Origin: Sporosarcina sp. P32b
GTDB lineage: Bacteria; Bacillota; Bacilli; Bacillales_A; Planococcaceae
Direction of reading: 5' to 3'
Assembly (NCBI RefSeq): GCF_002743335.1
Contig: NZ_PDZB01000011.1
Span: 1-64,000, forward strand
DNA length: 64,000 nucleotides
Position 1 is the first letter of the stretch. Every line of letters begins with the position of its first letter. Shown here piece after piece: positions 33,391 to 41,651 of the stretch. The translations under genes were made by a program, and so were the position numbers. A model generated the notes under the pieces. That model did not search any database and was not told where the DNA came from. It worked only from the letters and a program-made list of their open reading frames with translations.

Positions 33391-35136
33391 TTAGGCGTTT
33401 AAAGTCTTTTGCTTCGCTTCTGCAAGCTGACCGCCATTATTTAAATACTTCTCTACACCTTCTGCTGCCCGATATGCCAATGCGCCAATAGTTGAAGTCG
33501 GATGATGTCCACCGAATTGAGGAAATGCGGAACCACCTACTACGAATAAGTTGTCCATCTCCCACATTTGAAGATAGTTATTCACTGCAGATGTTTCAGG
33601 ATCCGCCCCCATAATAATTCCGCCTGCGTAGTGACCACCTGAATAGATATGATCGAACTCTTCAGGCACTTCATCCTCGTCAATGATATCGGCACCCATT
33701 TCTTTCATGATTTCACTACATTTCTCGATTCCGAATTTCGCCATATTTCGATCGTGATCCGTGTAACGATTCGTTATACGTAATAGGGGATCTCCGTATT
33801 CATCTTTGTATGTTGGATCCAAATCTACGTAGTTATGCCACCATGACATAACAGCAGGTGTATACCATGCGACTAGCGAACGATTCGCATAATGGATTGA
33901 GTTTTTCTTGAACTCAGGTCCCCATTTTGGTGTGCCGCTTGGGACGTGGTTCGTAGAAATAGCCCCATCACCGTATTGACGCATTTCGATACCGCCGCCG
34001 TTTATGAAGTCTACATTAGAGTGATCAAAGTTATCACCCGCAAAGTCACTCATAGTACCACCAAGAGCACCTGCGCCCATGTAGAGATTGAACTTTTTCT
34101 TTTCAAAGTACCCTCGAGCTCCAAGGAATGTGATATTGAATTGTCCATTAAAGTTACGGCCGATTGTTCCTTTGCGTGTTGTTGGATCATACTGTGTTCC
34201 GATTTTAGAGAGCATTAACAAACGATTGTTAGTGAAGGAAAATGCCCCCAATACGACAACGTCCGCTGGTTGTTCATATTCAATTCCTGTACGTGTATCA
34301 GTAAACATAACCCCGGTTGCTTTACCATCTTTATGCAGAACACGACGTACTAAAGAATTGGTCCGGATTTCGCAGTTTCCAGTTTTGCGTGCAGTTGGAA
34401 TAACTGTAGCCAATGGATCTGATTTAGCCGTGAAATCACAGCCGTACATCGTACAATATGAGCAGAACATACAAGCATTTAATTTTTCGCCGTCTGGATT
34501 GGTATACGCTCGTGATAAGTTACCGGCAGCAACTTGGAAGGGATGATAACCCATTCTCTCTGTCGTTTCTTTAAATAATTTTACTGCCGGTGATGCTAGC
34601 ATAGGTGGGTTAGGGTAATCACTTGAACGCTTGTCACCAAGTGGATCGGGCTCACCTGAAATTCCAGCGGTTTTCTCCCACTTATCGTAATAAGGTTCCA
34701 TTTCATCATACGTAATACCCCAGTCTTGAATCGTCATGCCTTCAGGTATTTTCTCTTTACCATACCGTTCAATGGTCTTAGAACGTAATTCGAAATCGAT
34801 AGCTCTCCAGCGGTATGTAGCACCTGCCCAGTGCACACTACCTCCACCTAAATCGGTCCCAGCCATCATTTCTGCTCTTGTCCGGACAGGGAGAGCGGTG
34901 TCTTCGATTTTCACGCGTGAAGTAATCGTTTCAGGAGATAAGTTTTGCATCATCTCGTACCGATCCGTATAACGTAATTCATCTTTAACTCCTACATAGT
35001 CTTGTCGATCTTGTTTTTTACCCCGTTCAAGCGTTACTACCTGATAACCGGCCTTGGCTAGCTCTGCAGAAACTACTCCACCCGCCCAACCGCTTCCTAC
35101 TACAACTACATCTACCTTTTTTAATTTTTTCGCCAT
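33391..35136 (-). CDS. GMC-type FAD dehydrogenase, large subunit
   Basis: A 581-residue FAD-dependent oxidoreductase resembling the catalytic subunit of gluconate/sorbosone-type membrane dehydrogenases. The dinucleotide motif is GSGWAGG at 14-20. The C-terminal GMC region has VVGGSAFPQFGGHHPTSTIG, supplying the active-site His pair. A cluster CMFCSYCTMYGCD near residue 222-234 has four Cys and could bind an Fe-S centre. ATG follows AGGAGGAACTC. It is cotranscribed with the Tat-signal small subunit directly upstream. The usual cytochrome c subunit is not here, so the electron acceptor is unknown. Confidence 0.85.
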   Translation of the reverse strand: MAKKLKKVDVVVVGSGWAGGVVSAELAKAGYQVVTLERGKKQDRQDYVGVKDELRYTDRYEMMQNLSPETITSRVKIEDTALPVRTRAEMMAGTDLGGGSVHWAGATYRWRAIDFELRSKTIERYGKEKIPEGMTIQDWGITYDEMEPYYDKWEKTAGISGEPDPLGDKRSSDYPNPPMLASPAVKLFKETTERMGYHPFQVAAGNLSRAYTNPDGEKLNACMFCSYCTMYGCDFTAKSDPLATVIPTARKTGNCEIRTNSLVRRVLHKDGKATGVMFTDTRTGIEYEQPADVVVLGAFSFTNNRLLMLSKIGTQYDPTTRKGTIGRNFNGQFNITFLGARGYFEKKKFNLYMGAGALGGTMSDFAGDNFDHSNVDFINGGGIEMRQYGDGAISTNHVPSGTPKWGPEFKKNSIHYANRSLVAWYTPAVMSWWHNYVDLDPTYKDEYGDPLLRITNRYTDHDRNMAKFGIEKCSEIMKEMGADIIDEDEVPEEFDHIYSGGHYAGGIIMGADPETSAVNNYLQMWEMDNLFVVGGSAFPQFGGHHPTSTIGALAYRAAEGVEKYLNNGGQLAEAKQKTLNA

Positions 35137-35153
35137 ATGAGTTCCTCCTGTTT

Positions 35154-35987
35154 TTAGTGACCTTGGTAATTTCGTAAGCTTTCAGGCTTCATTACGATGA
35201 AGTCTTCTTTTTCTATATCCGCTGTATAACTCATACGTGGACCAGGGAATTCCTTCATCCTCCAGCCTTCCATATTGCGGTTCCCGCCATAGACAGGGTC
35301 AGCATAAGCACCTTCAATGGTTGTTTGTAATAATAGATTAAAGAACGTAGTAGAAGCGACACCGTTCATCTTCGCTTTTCCATCGTCGAACATCTGTAAA
35401 ATCTCATCTTGCTGTTGCGGCTCCAACTTCCGGAAGTTTGTTTCGAATTTCTCCTGAGCGGTTTGTTCTAATGCTTGTACGCCTTCCAAGAAAATATCTC
35501 CTCTTGTCATAGGAGTCTGATATCTAAAGGCTGGTGTAGGTACTTGCGTTTCAGCATTTGGGCCTTGATCTTGGGTCGAGTCTGCTTGGCTTTCATATGC
35601 ATCTACCGCCCCTATCTGCAAAAATGGCCCTTTCATATATTCTTTTGCATTCATGCCCCATTCGCCAGCAAGCTGTCGGTCGATAAAGTAGGGGACACCT
35701 AATTCAATAGCGCCTGGGCCTAAATCGTCTGTAGGAAATAACCTTTCAGTAGCAGCGGAAAGGATAAGAAAGTCTTCACTATTACTAAAGAATGTACGTG
35801 CTTCTAAAAGGTGACTTCCTTCTGTTTCTGAGTTAATAGGTGCGCCTGGTTTTTGTAGCTGGTTAGTTAGCAGACCACCGAATAATGATCCACCAACTAG
35901 ACCACCAGCCACTAAGCCGGTATTTTTCATGAAATTTCTACGACTAATCCCTTTTTGTGTATCTTCATGCGGTTTAGGTTCTGTCAC
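35154..35987 (-). CDS. Gluconate 2-dehydrogenase subunit 3-like protein with Tat signal
   Basis: A 277-residue protein of the subunit 3 family that partners GMC dehydrogenases. It begins with a twin-arginine leader: SRRNFMKN at 15-22, followed by a hydrophobic GLVAGGLVGGSLFGG. This carries the complex across the membrane folded, with its FAD subunit probably hitch-hiking. The start is GTG 35987, because AAGGAGGAG lies just before it; the longer ATG form would place the ribosome site inside the gene. The large subunit follows 17 nt after the stop. A sugar or sugar-acid substrate is inferred. Confidence 0.82.
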   Translation of the reverse strand: MTEPKPHEDTQKGISRRNFMKNTGLVAGGLVGGSLFGGLLTNQLQKPGAPINSETEGSHLLEARTFFSNSEDFLILSAATERLFPTDDLGPGAIELGVPYFIDRQLAGEWGMNAKEYMKGPFLQIGAVDAYESQADSTQDQGPNAETQVPTPAFRYQTPMTRGDIFLEGVQALEQTAQEKFETNFRKLEPQQQDEILQMFDDGKAKMNGVASTTFFNLLLQTTIEGAYADPVYGGNRNMEGWRMKEFPGPRMSYTADIEKEDFIVMKPESLRNYQGH

Positions 35988-36130
35988 TTGGTTCTCCTCC
36001 TTGTATAGGACTTTCATAACTTACTAATGCACTACTACTTGTCATGTTGTGATGAAAGGGTGGAGATTATACATAATATGGAGTTTTGCATATGGTAAAC
36101 GCCAAAGTTCACGGAAAATATGCAACAAGG

Positions 36131-36170
36131 AAAGCCCCCTGAAATCACTATGTGATTTCAGGGGGCTTTT
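36131..36170 (-). terminator. terminator after acidic lipoprotein gene
   Basis: AAAGCCCCCTGAAATCAC and GTGATTTCAGGGGGCTTT are perfect 18-bp arms around a 3-nt loop; T-tracts flank it on both sides. Confidence 0.9.
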
Positions 36171-36196
36171 CTGTTTGTATTATAGATTACAATTCA

Positions 36197-36499
36197 TTAG
36201 TTTTTCTCTTCAGTATCTGTTTCTGTATCTACTTCCGGCTCTTCCATATCTACGTCATCGTTTGTTGTATCATCTGCAGGTTCATTCACATCTACGTCAT
36301 CATCTGTTGTACCATCTTCTGGCTCATTGACATCTACATCATCGTTTGGTGTTACATCTGCAGGCTGATCTACTTCAACATCATCATTTTCATCGATAAC
36401 TGGGTCATCGTCTCCGCAAGCACTGAGGACACCGACAGAAAGGATGGCAGCCGCTCCTACTTTTAATAAATTATTTTTCTTAAGTTTGTTTAAATCCAT
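36197..36499 (-). CDS. Acidic tandem-repeat lipoprotein (100 aa)
   Basis: A 100-residue predicted lipoprotein: basic start, hydrophobic core, lipobox VLSAC with Cys28. The mature part is almost only Asp, Glu, Val, Pro, Asn and Thr, arranged in four 14-residue repeats of the form DDVDVNEPxDxTTx. Net charge is extremely negative and it should be disordered. It could bind cations or act as a cell-wall spacer. ATG follows GAGGAGGAAG. It is not part of the dehydrogenase operon, since a terminator lies between. Family not recognised. Confidence 0.8.
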   Translation of the reverse strand: MDLNKLKKNNLLKVGAAAILSVGVLSACGDDDPVIDENDDVEVDQPADVTPNDDVDVNEPEDGTTDDDVDVNEPADDTTNDDVDMEEPEVDTETDTEEKN

Positions 36500-36791
36500 T
36501 ATAAACTTCCTCCTCTAGATGTTTAATAATCTTTCATATACTAGTAATATCCGCATTTGCGTTTTGTAAACATATAAATCTAGAAGTGATTCTTTAGTAC
36601 CGACAACCGATTTAGCGAAGAAGATAGCAAATAGTTGAACAGATACATAAACTAAAAAAACTATATAACAAGATGAGAAAACTGAAGAAAGGCGATGGAA
36701 GTGCTATGATGGATGTAGACATGCCTAATACAAAAGTGATGGACTAGATCTATTACTGAAATTGGCTTATTTATAAAGGAGAGAATGTTTC

Positions 36792-37304
36792 ATGAAAAAA
36801 GAAGAACAACAGAATTTATTCAAAGAAATTATGGGGAATTACCCCACTGGTGTAACAGTGGTTACTGCAGTAACTGAAGATGGTACACCAGTTGGACTGA
36901 CAGTAAACTCGTTTGCCTCTGTATCCTTGGATCCAATGCTCCTCTTATGGTCTATCGATCATAGAGTATCTTCTATTAAAGCATTCACTGAAGGCGGTAA
37001 ATTTGCAGTACACGTACTTGCAGGAGATCAAAAAGAGCTTTGTAGTACATTTGCGAGCCGTGTAGAAGATCGTTTTTCTACATGCGAATGGGAAATGTCG
37101 GATAATGGCTTGCCTATTATCGAAGATGCATTCGGCGTGTTTGAGTGTAAGACGTTCCAAACGATTGAAGCCGGAGACCACACTATCATTATTGGTGAAG
37201 TAGTTGATCTCCAAGTTGAGAAAGATAAAGAGCCTATGTTGTATCACCGTAGAGTGTTTGGATCTGTGCCACCTGTATTCTATCAACAAGATGACAAAGC
37301 TTAA
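36792..37304 (+). CDS. Flavin reductase-like domain protein
   Basis: A 170-residue FMN-binding split-barrel protein of the flavin reductase family. Motifs are YPTGVTVVTAV near 15-25, GLTVNSFASVSLDPMLLLWSI near 34-54, and a C-terminal GDHTIIIGEVVDL with a His residue that contacts NAD(P)H in relatives. ATG follows AAAGGAGAGAATG. Such proteins supply reduced FMN to monooxygenases or reduce small molecules. No partner oxygenase is adjacent. The upstream 290 nt contain no other gene. Confidence 0.87.
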   Translation: MKKEEQQNLFKEIMGNYPTGVTVVTAVTEDGTPVGLTVNSFASVSLDPMLLLWSIDHRVSSIKAFTEGGKFAVHVLAGDQKELCSTFASRVEDRFSTCEWEMSDNGLPIIEDAFGVFECKTFQTIEAGDHTIIIGEVVDLQVEKDKEPMLYHRRVFGSVPPVFYQQDDKA

Positions 37305-37333
37305 ATTTGAAGCATTCATGTCGTTATATATAG

Positions 37334-37362
37334 AAAAGCCGTCTCTTCATGAGACGGCTTTT
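37334..37362. terminator. bidirectional intrinsic terminator
   Basis: AAAAGCCGTCTC pairs with GAGACGGCTTTT around TTCAT, between convergent genes. Confidence 0.9.
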
Positions 37363-37377
37363 CTTCGATATTTGCCA

Positions 37378-38262
37378 TTACTTACGTTTCATCCAGCTTT
37401 CTAACGAATGAACAGCGATTCCGTTAAATTCTTCAGAGTGATTAAATGATTGCTCTACTTCCCATAACTGTTTCTCCATGTAGGCATTATTCTTACCAAA
37501 GAAAGATAAATAGTCACCTTCAGAAGATTTACTAGTTTCTATTGCCACGCGTGCTTTTTTACCTGCAGCGCTAGCATAATCTATTTCACTTTGCGCTAAA
37601 CTGATCATTCCGTTACGACCATTAGCCTTGTTCCGGTAGGCCATGACATTTATACTATCTGATTGGTCGATTAGCCATTCGGATAGCACACCTTCACCCA
37701 TGCTGGTTGTATAGAAGGTTGTATCAAACCAAAACGGTATATCGATTCCAAAGTGCAATCCGAGAAGAGCGGATTCCCCAGCAGCAAATCGTATGTTTTG
37801 CTGATAGCTCTCAATAGTATTTTGTAAACTTGAATCCCATGTAGGTAATATATAGGGTTCGATGTCCAAATGAATACCCGCGAATTGTTCATTTTTTTCT
37901 GAAACCGCTTGATACTTTTCAATCCAACGGAAGAAGCTTTGTACAGAATATTGGTCAGTTGCCCAATGGGGTGCACCGTCAAGGGCGTGTACTTCAATAT
38001 TCTGTTCACTAGCTTGTTTAATAAATTGTTGATATGCATCATCGGGTATATCTGCATTGACTTGCAGATATAGCGTAGATACGTTCTTTTTATCTAGAAA
38101 GTTAATGAGTGAATCGGATTGATCTACTATTTGGGATGTATGCCACAACCAAGTGGCTTTTGGTTGATCCGTGCGCATAGTTAACATGGGCTTTAACCAT
38201 ACGAAGTTAGAAAGAACCAATAAAATCGCCGCCATCCAAATTAATCGTGCTTTTGTTGACAT
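37378..38262 (-). CDS. Secreted TIM-barrel protein, putative glycosidase-like
   Basis: A 294-residue protein with a signal anchor at about residues 5-25, then a domain that looks like an alpha/beta barrel. Supporting motifs are STLYLQVNADIP (beta strand 2 type), HALDGAPHW, GIHLDIEPYILP with closely spaced Asp and Glu as in GH18-like or related barrels, and SINVMAYRN near the end. A catalytic pair is therefore plausible but not proved. ATG 38262 has AAAGGTG upstream at good spacing. It is divergent from the polysaccharide-type operon at 38480 and may trim or process its product. Confidence 0.6.
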   Translation of the reverse strand: MSTKARLIWMAAILLVLSNFVWLKPMLTMRTDQPKATWLWHTSQIVDQSDSLINFLDKKNVSTLYLQVNADIPDDAYQQFIKQASEQNIEVHALDGAPHWATDQYSVQSFFRWIEKYQAVSEKNEQFAGIHLDIEPYILPTWDSSLQNTIESYQQNIRFAAGESALLGLHFGIDIPFWFDTTFYTTSMGEGVLSEWLIDQSDSINVMAYRNKANGRNGMISLAQSEIDYASAAGKKARVAIETSKSSEGDYLSFFGKNNAYMEKQLWEVEQSFNHSEEFNGIAVHSLESWMKRK

Positions 38263-38479
38263 AGTTGTCACCTTTCTTCAATCATGTAAGAACCAATAGG
38301 ATTTAATAATAACTAAGACCTACTAGAAAATTATACACTAACATTAGTCATAAAAACTAGTATATTTAGACTAAAAAAATATATATACTAATTGTTTGAA
38401 AGAATAATAGATGGTATAGTGATACTATAATTTGGATATTTAGATGGTAATCGACAGGAGTAAGGGAGAGACGTCATTC

Positions 38480-39565
38480 GTGAAAAAAATAACCATAGTC
38501 ATATTGTTGATCCTACTAGTGTTGTCACCAAGAATTTATTGGACTCTTAAAGAAGAGAAAATCATGGATATAGCAGTAATAGATAAATCAGTTGCAAAAA
38601 AAGATTATCGTGAGCATAATGGTTTATTTCATATATTGAATGGAAAGAAAATTATACGGCCAGATGGTGAGCTTTATGACTTGGGTCTCGATTATTATGG
38701 GTTTGATCCTTACGATCAAGTAGCTATGGAACCGTTCATCGCTCGACCACTCGATATGATTTATGTAGCGGATACGTATGGTGTATTTAGTGATGATTTG
38801 AAGAATAAACCTGATGGTTCTCGTTCTGAACTTTTATACGGGGGAATGGAACTGCTAGAGTGGAACGAATTAATGGCTAGTAAAGATGAGAATACGACAT
38901 TGATTGCAGAATTTAATAGCTTTGCATCACCTACGAGTGGGGAAATGAGCATGATCATGCAAAAAAATCTGGGCATTACGTGGACAGGTTGGATCGGTCG
39001 CTATTTCACTGATTTGGCGAATGAAGAAATACCTCAATGGCTTGTTGAAGGGTATAGGGAACAGATGAATAGTGAGTGGTTGTTTGCGGGTGCGGGTCTT
39101 GCGTTTGTCCACACGTCTGGGAAAGTGATTGTGTTGGATGGACAGGAAAATAAAAGTGCTGCCCATTTTGAACTAACGAAGGATGGAAAAGAGAAATTCC
39201 CTAAAGTGAATTCATCTGATTATCTTTATTGGTTTGATGTAGTAGAGCCGTTTGAACAAACGAATATATTGGCAACCTATGAATTTGACTTAACTGAAAA
39301 GGGGCGCAGTGTATTACTAGAGGCTGGCATACCTGAAACATTCCCCGCAGTATTACATCAACGACAGGAAAATACGTATTACTTTGCAGGAGATTATGCA
39401 GACTTTGATAAAAATCCAATTGTTAAATGGCAAGGGATACACAATGTATATAAATACTTTGCCAAAGATGTATCAGCTTTCTACTGGTTGACTTACTTCC
39501 CGATGATGGAAGAGATTTTGGATGAAACCTATGATAGGAAGAACGGTGAAGAGATTGGAGAATAA
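38480..39565 (+). CDS. Membrane-anchored extracytoplasmic protein of EPS locus
   Basis: A 361-residue protein of unknown family. An N-terminal signal anchor lies at about residues 4-20, and the rest is extracytoplasmic. Notable segments are LDMIYVADTYGVF, LYGGMELLEWNELM, IAEFNSFASPT and LGITWTGWIGRYF, which suggest a compact alpha/beta fold resembling a glutamine-amidotransferase-like or ThuA-type sheet without an obvious nucleophile Cys. The start is GTG 38480, preceded by GGGAGAG. A remnant ORF and the receiver gene follow. Location beside a GT2 synthase suggests a role in polysaccharide export or modification. Confidence 0.55.
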   Translation: MKKITIVILLILLVLSPRIYWTLKEEKIMDIAVIDKSVAKKDYREHNGLFHILNGKKIIRPDGELYDLGLDYYGFDPYDQVAMEPFIARPLDMIYVADTYGVFSDDLKNKPDGSRSELLYGGMELLEWNELMASKDENTTLIAEFNSFASPTSGEMSMIMQKNLGITWTGWIGRYFTDLANEEIPQWLVEGYREQMNSEWLFAGAGLAFVHTSGKVIVLDGQENKSAAHFELTKDGKEKFPKVNSSDYLYWFDVVEPFEQTNILATYEFDLTEKGRSVLLEAGIPETFPAVLHQRQENTYYFAGDYADFDKNPIVKWQGIHNVYKYFAKDVSAFYWLTYFPMMEEILDETYDRKNGEEIGE

Positions 39566-39610
39566 AACCCTAGGTGGTTTTTCTTGTAGAGCATTCTGAC
39601 GGTCATTTAA

Positions 39611-39750
39611 GCATATTACGATGAAGTTTTGTTGAACATGGGATACAAAAACTTCAATTATTGGGGCATGACAGTGAATACGATCACATCATGACTGATG
39701 TTCGGCAGATTCTTGAAGACTTGCGTGAAGAAATTCTAACAATAAATTAG
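39611..39750 (+). pseudogene. possible decayed small gene
   Basis: In one frame, 39611-39664 reads AYYDEVLLNMGYKNFNYW, and from the GGGG run (39663-39666) the next frame continues GHDSEYDHIMTDVRQILEDL and further to a TAG at 39750. Joining them needs one extra base in the G run. The joined peptide looks like the end of a helical protein. The upstream start is absent. It may be a remnant or chance; confidence is low. Confidence 0.3.
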
Positions 39751-39771
39751 CTGAAGAAAGGTGTAATGTGT

Positions 39772-40617
39772 ATGAAAACCCAAAATAGTGAACTGAATAT
39801 GTTGGATGCTTCACTCTTTCGTCAACTCTTTTATTGGCAAATGGCGAATACGAAACGCTTTCGACAAGTATTCACCGTAGTCTTTGTCAAAAGTCCTGAA
39901 AGTCCTGAAATTAAGGAGATTCTCCTCGAGCAAATTCGTAACTCTGATTTATTGTTCAATTTTCCGACAGGTGAACCGGACGTAATTTTAATGGCTAATA
40001 CCGGAGAAGAGGAGGCAGATGTATTTATTGATAGATTACGCGGAACAGAAACAACTCGTTCGTATCGAGTAGGCGTTTCAGTAATTGAAATTCGTAATGG
40101 AGATGCAACGCTTGAAGAAATATTACAAGTAGGCAATGATTCGGTAAACCGTGCATTACAATTACCAGGGAATACACCTTATGTAAAGGATCGCACATTT
40201 AGAAAATTAGAAAGGCAATGTGTACGAGTGAGTATTATTGACGAAGATCCCATTGTCACGATGGTTATACAGAAACTAGTGGAGCGCGTTTACATAAAAC
40301 AACTTGATCTTGATATTCGAGTGTTTCATGACGGCCAATACTTTATTGAATCTGACTGGTACCAATCATCGCACACTCATTTAGTTATAGTGAATGACAT
40401 TCTTCCGAGAAAAAACGGTTTAGAAGTTCTATACACACTACGTGAATTACCGAATGCGCAGAAATACCATGTATTTATGATGACGAAGCGAAAGAGTGAA
40501 GCGGAAATGATTTTCGCTTATGAAAATGGTGTAGATGACTATATAACGAAACCATTTAATCCGCATTTATTTGAATCACAAATTAAGAAAGTGTTGAATC
40601 GGATTTATTATGGATAA
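39772..40617 (+). CDS. Degenerate GGDEF domain fused to C-terminal receiver domain
   Basis: A 281-residue protein with an unusual domain order. Residues 1-145 resemble a GGDEF-type nucleotide-cyclase fold (RNSDLLFNFPTGEPDVILMA, then VGVSVIEIRNGD), but the GGDEF signature is replaced by TGEPD, so no cyclase activity is expected. Residues 150-281 are a full receiver: acidic pocket DED in VSIIDEDPIV, phosphoacceptor Asp in VNDILPRKNG, and the TKPF switch loop. ATG 39772 has GAAAGGTG at 8-nt spacing; ATG 39766 is too close. It overlaps the HEAT-like gene by 8 nt. It probably regulates the polysaccharide synthase complex post-translationally; no histidine kinase is adjacent. Confidence 0.75.
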   Translation: MKTQNSELNMLDASLFRQLFYWQMANTKRFRQVFTVVFVKSPESPEIKEILLEQIRNSDLLFNFPTGEPDVILMANTGEEEADVFIDRLRGTETTRSYRVGVSVIEIRNGDATLEEILQVGNDSVNRALQLPGNTPYVKDRTFRKLERQCVRVSIIDEDPIVTMVIQKLVERVYIKQLDLDIRVFHDGQYFIESDWYQSSHTHLVIVNDILPRKNGLEVLYTLRELPNAQKYHVFMMTKRKSEAEMIFAYENGVDDYITKPFNPHLFESQIKKVLNRIYYG

Positions 40618-41647
40618 GTTATTAGTCTCATTGCTACTAGTCATCATGGTGTTGCTAGTCTTACTTTTCTCTATGTTCTTTTTACTCGTATTTTATAGAA
40701 TGGAAGAAGTGAAAAGTAAGAAGAAAATCAAAGAATATATCGAAGATCGTAAAGGCGACTGGTATGAATATTTACTCGGAGAAGGTATGCGGATTGAAGA
40801 CCTTAAGCCTAACGGATCTTTAGAACTCAAAGCGATTGATGAGTTGTTCTTTCGTTTGAGCTACCACTTTACTTCGGATGAAATTAACGAGAGAATCAAT
40901 GCTTTTGCAGCGTTATATATGAGTGATTATTATAATAAGGACCTCTCTAGTCGGAGTAGCGGGGTGCGTATCAATACGCTCAATAAAATAAGCTTATACA
41001 ATTTAACATTTATGCTTGAACCGGTTTCTAAGATATTGAGGAAAAAGAAAGTCTATCCAAAAGCAGAATATCTATTACTTTATGAGATTATTATAAAGTT
41101 TTCTCGTACTGATTTTGTTGCACATTTCATCCATCCCAAAGTTACGCTAGGTGAGTTTGATTATAAAAAATTATTGTTGGAATTAGATGAGACCCAAATT
41201 AGTTTACTTGCTGAAGATTTTACCGTATTACCTGACATGTTGAAATTGACGTTGATTGAGATTGTAGGTGTGCGTCACTATCTCGATTGGCTCCCGTTGT
41301 TACATGAATGTCTAGATAGCCCAGCACAAGAATTACGTATCCGTGCGTTAAAGAGTATAGCTGAACTGGAAGTGGCAGATGCTCTCAAATTATATGAAGG
41401 GTTCTCGTATTCAGATGTTTGGGAAGAACGTTTGATGACAGCCAAGATTTTTCGTTCTGCACCGACGGAAGAAGCGTTGCCTGTACTCAAACACTTGATA
41501 AAGGATTCTACTTATCCAGTTCGCGCGCAGGCCGCAAAGTCGATGAAATCATTAAAAAATGGTCAACAAGCACTTTATTCTGTCATTACTACGTCATCTG
41601 ATGAGTTCGCGGTGGATGTAGCTGAAGAGATGTTTGGAAAGGAGTAA
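40610..41647 (+). CDS. Membrane-anchored HEAT-repeat-like protein
   Basis: A 345-residue protein with one N-terminal transmembrane helix (about 4-28) and a long all-helical cytoplasmic region. The last third has HEAT-type repeats, for example LHECLDSPAQELRIRALKSIAELE and PVLKHLIKDSTYPVRAQAAKSM, with the typical Pro-Arg-x-x-Ala pattern. Such repeats serve as protein scaffolds. The start overlaps the receiver gene by 8 nt, and the GT2 synthase starts 4 nt after its stop. A scaffold between the receiver protein and the synthase is likely, but inferred. Confidence 0.75.
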   Translation: MDKLLVSLLLVIMVLLVLLFSMFFLLVFYRMEEVKSKKKIKEYIEDRKGDWYEYLLGEGMRIEDLKPNGSLELKAIDELFFRLSYHFTSDEINERINAFAALYMSDYYNKDLSSRSSGVRINTLNKISLYNLTFMLEPVSKILRKKKVYPKAEYLLLYEIIIKFSRTDFVAHFIHPKVTLGEFDYKKLLLELDETQISLLAEDFTVLPDMLKLTLIEIVGVRHYLDWLPLLHECLDSPAQELRIRALKSIAELEVADALKLYEGFSYSDVWEERLMTAKIFRSAPTEEALPVLKHLIKDSTYPVRAQAAKSMKSLKNGQQALYSVITTSSDEFAVDVAEEMFGKE

Positions 41648-41651
41648 TGAG

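Noticed and set aside
34088-34546. 152-codon rightward frame within the GMC dehydrogenase gene
   Set aside because: No ribosome site and no family resemblance; it is the complement of a well-supported gene.
36197-36499. CRISPR-like or non-coding tandem repeat
   Set aside because: The 42-nt periodicity is in frame and encodes the 14-residue acidic repeat of a lipoprotein with signal peptide and ribosome site.
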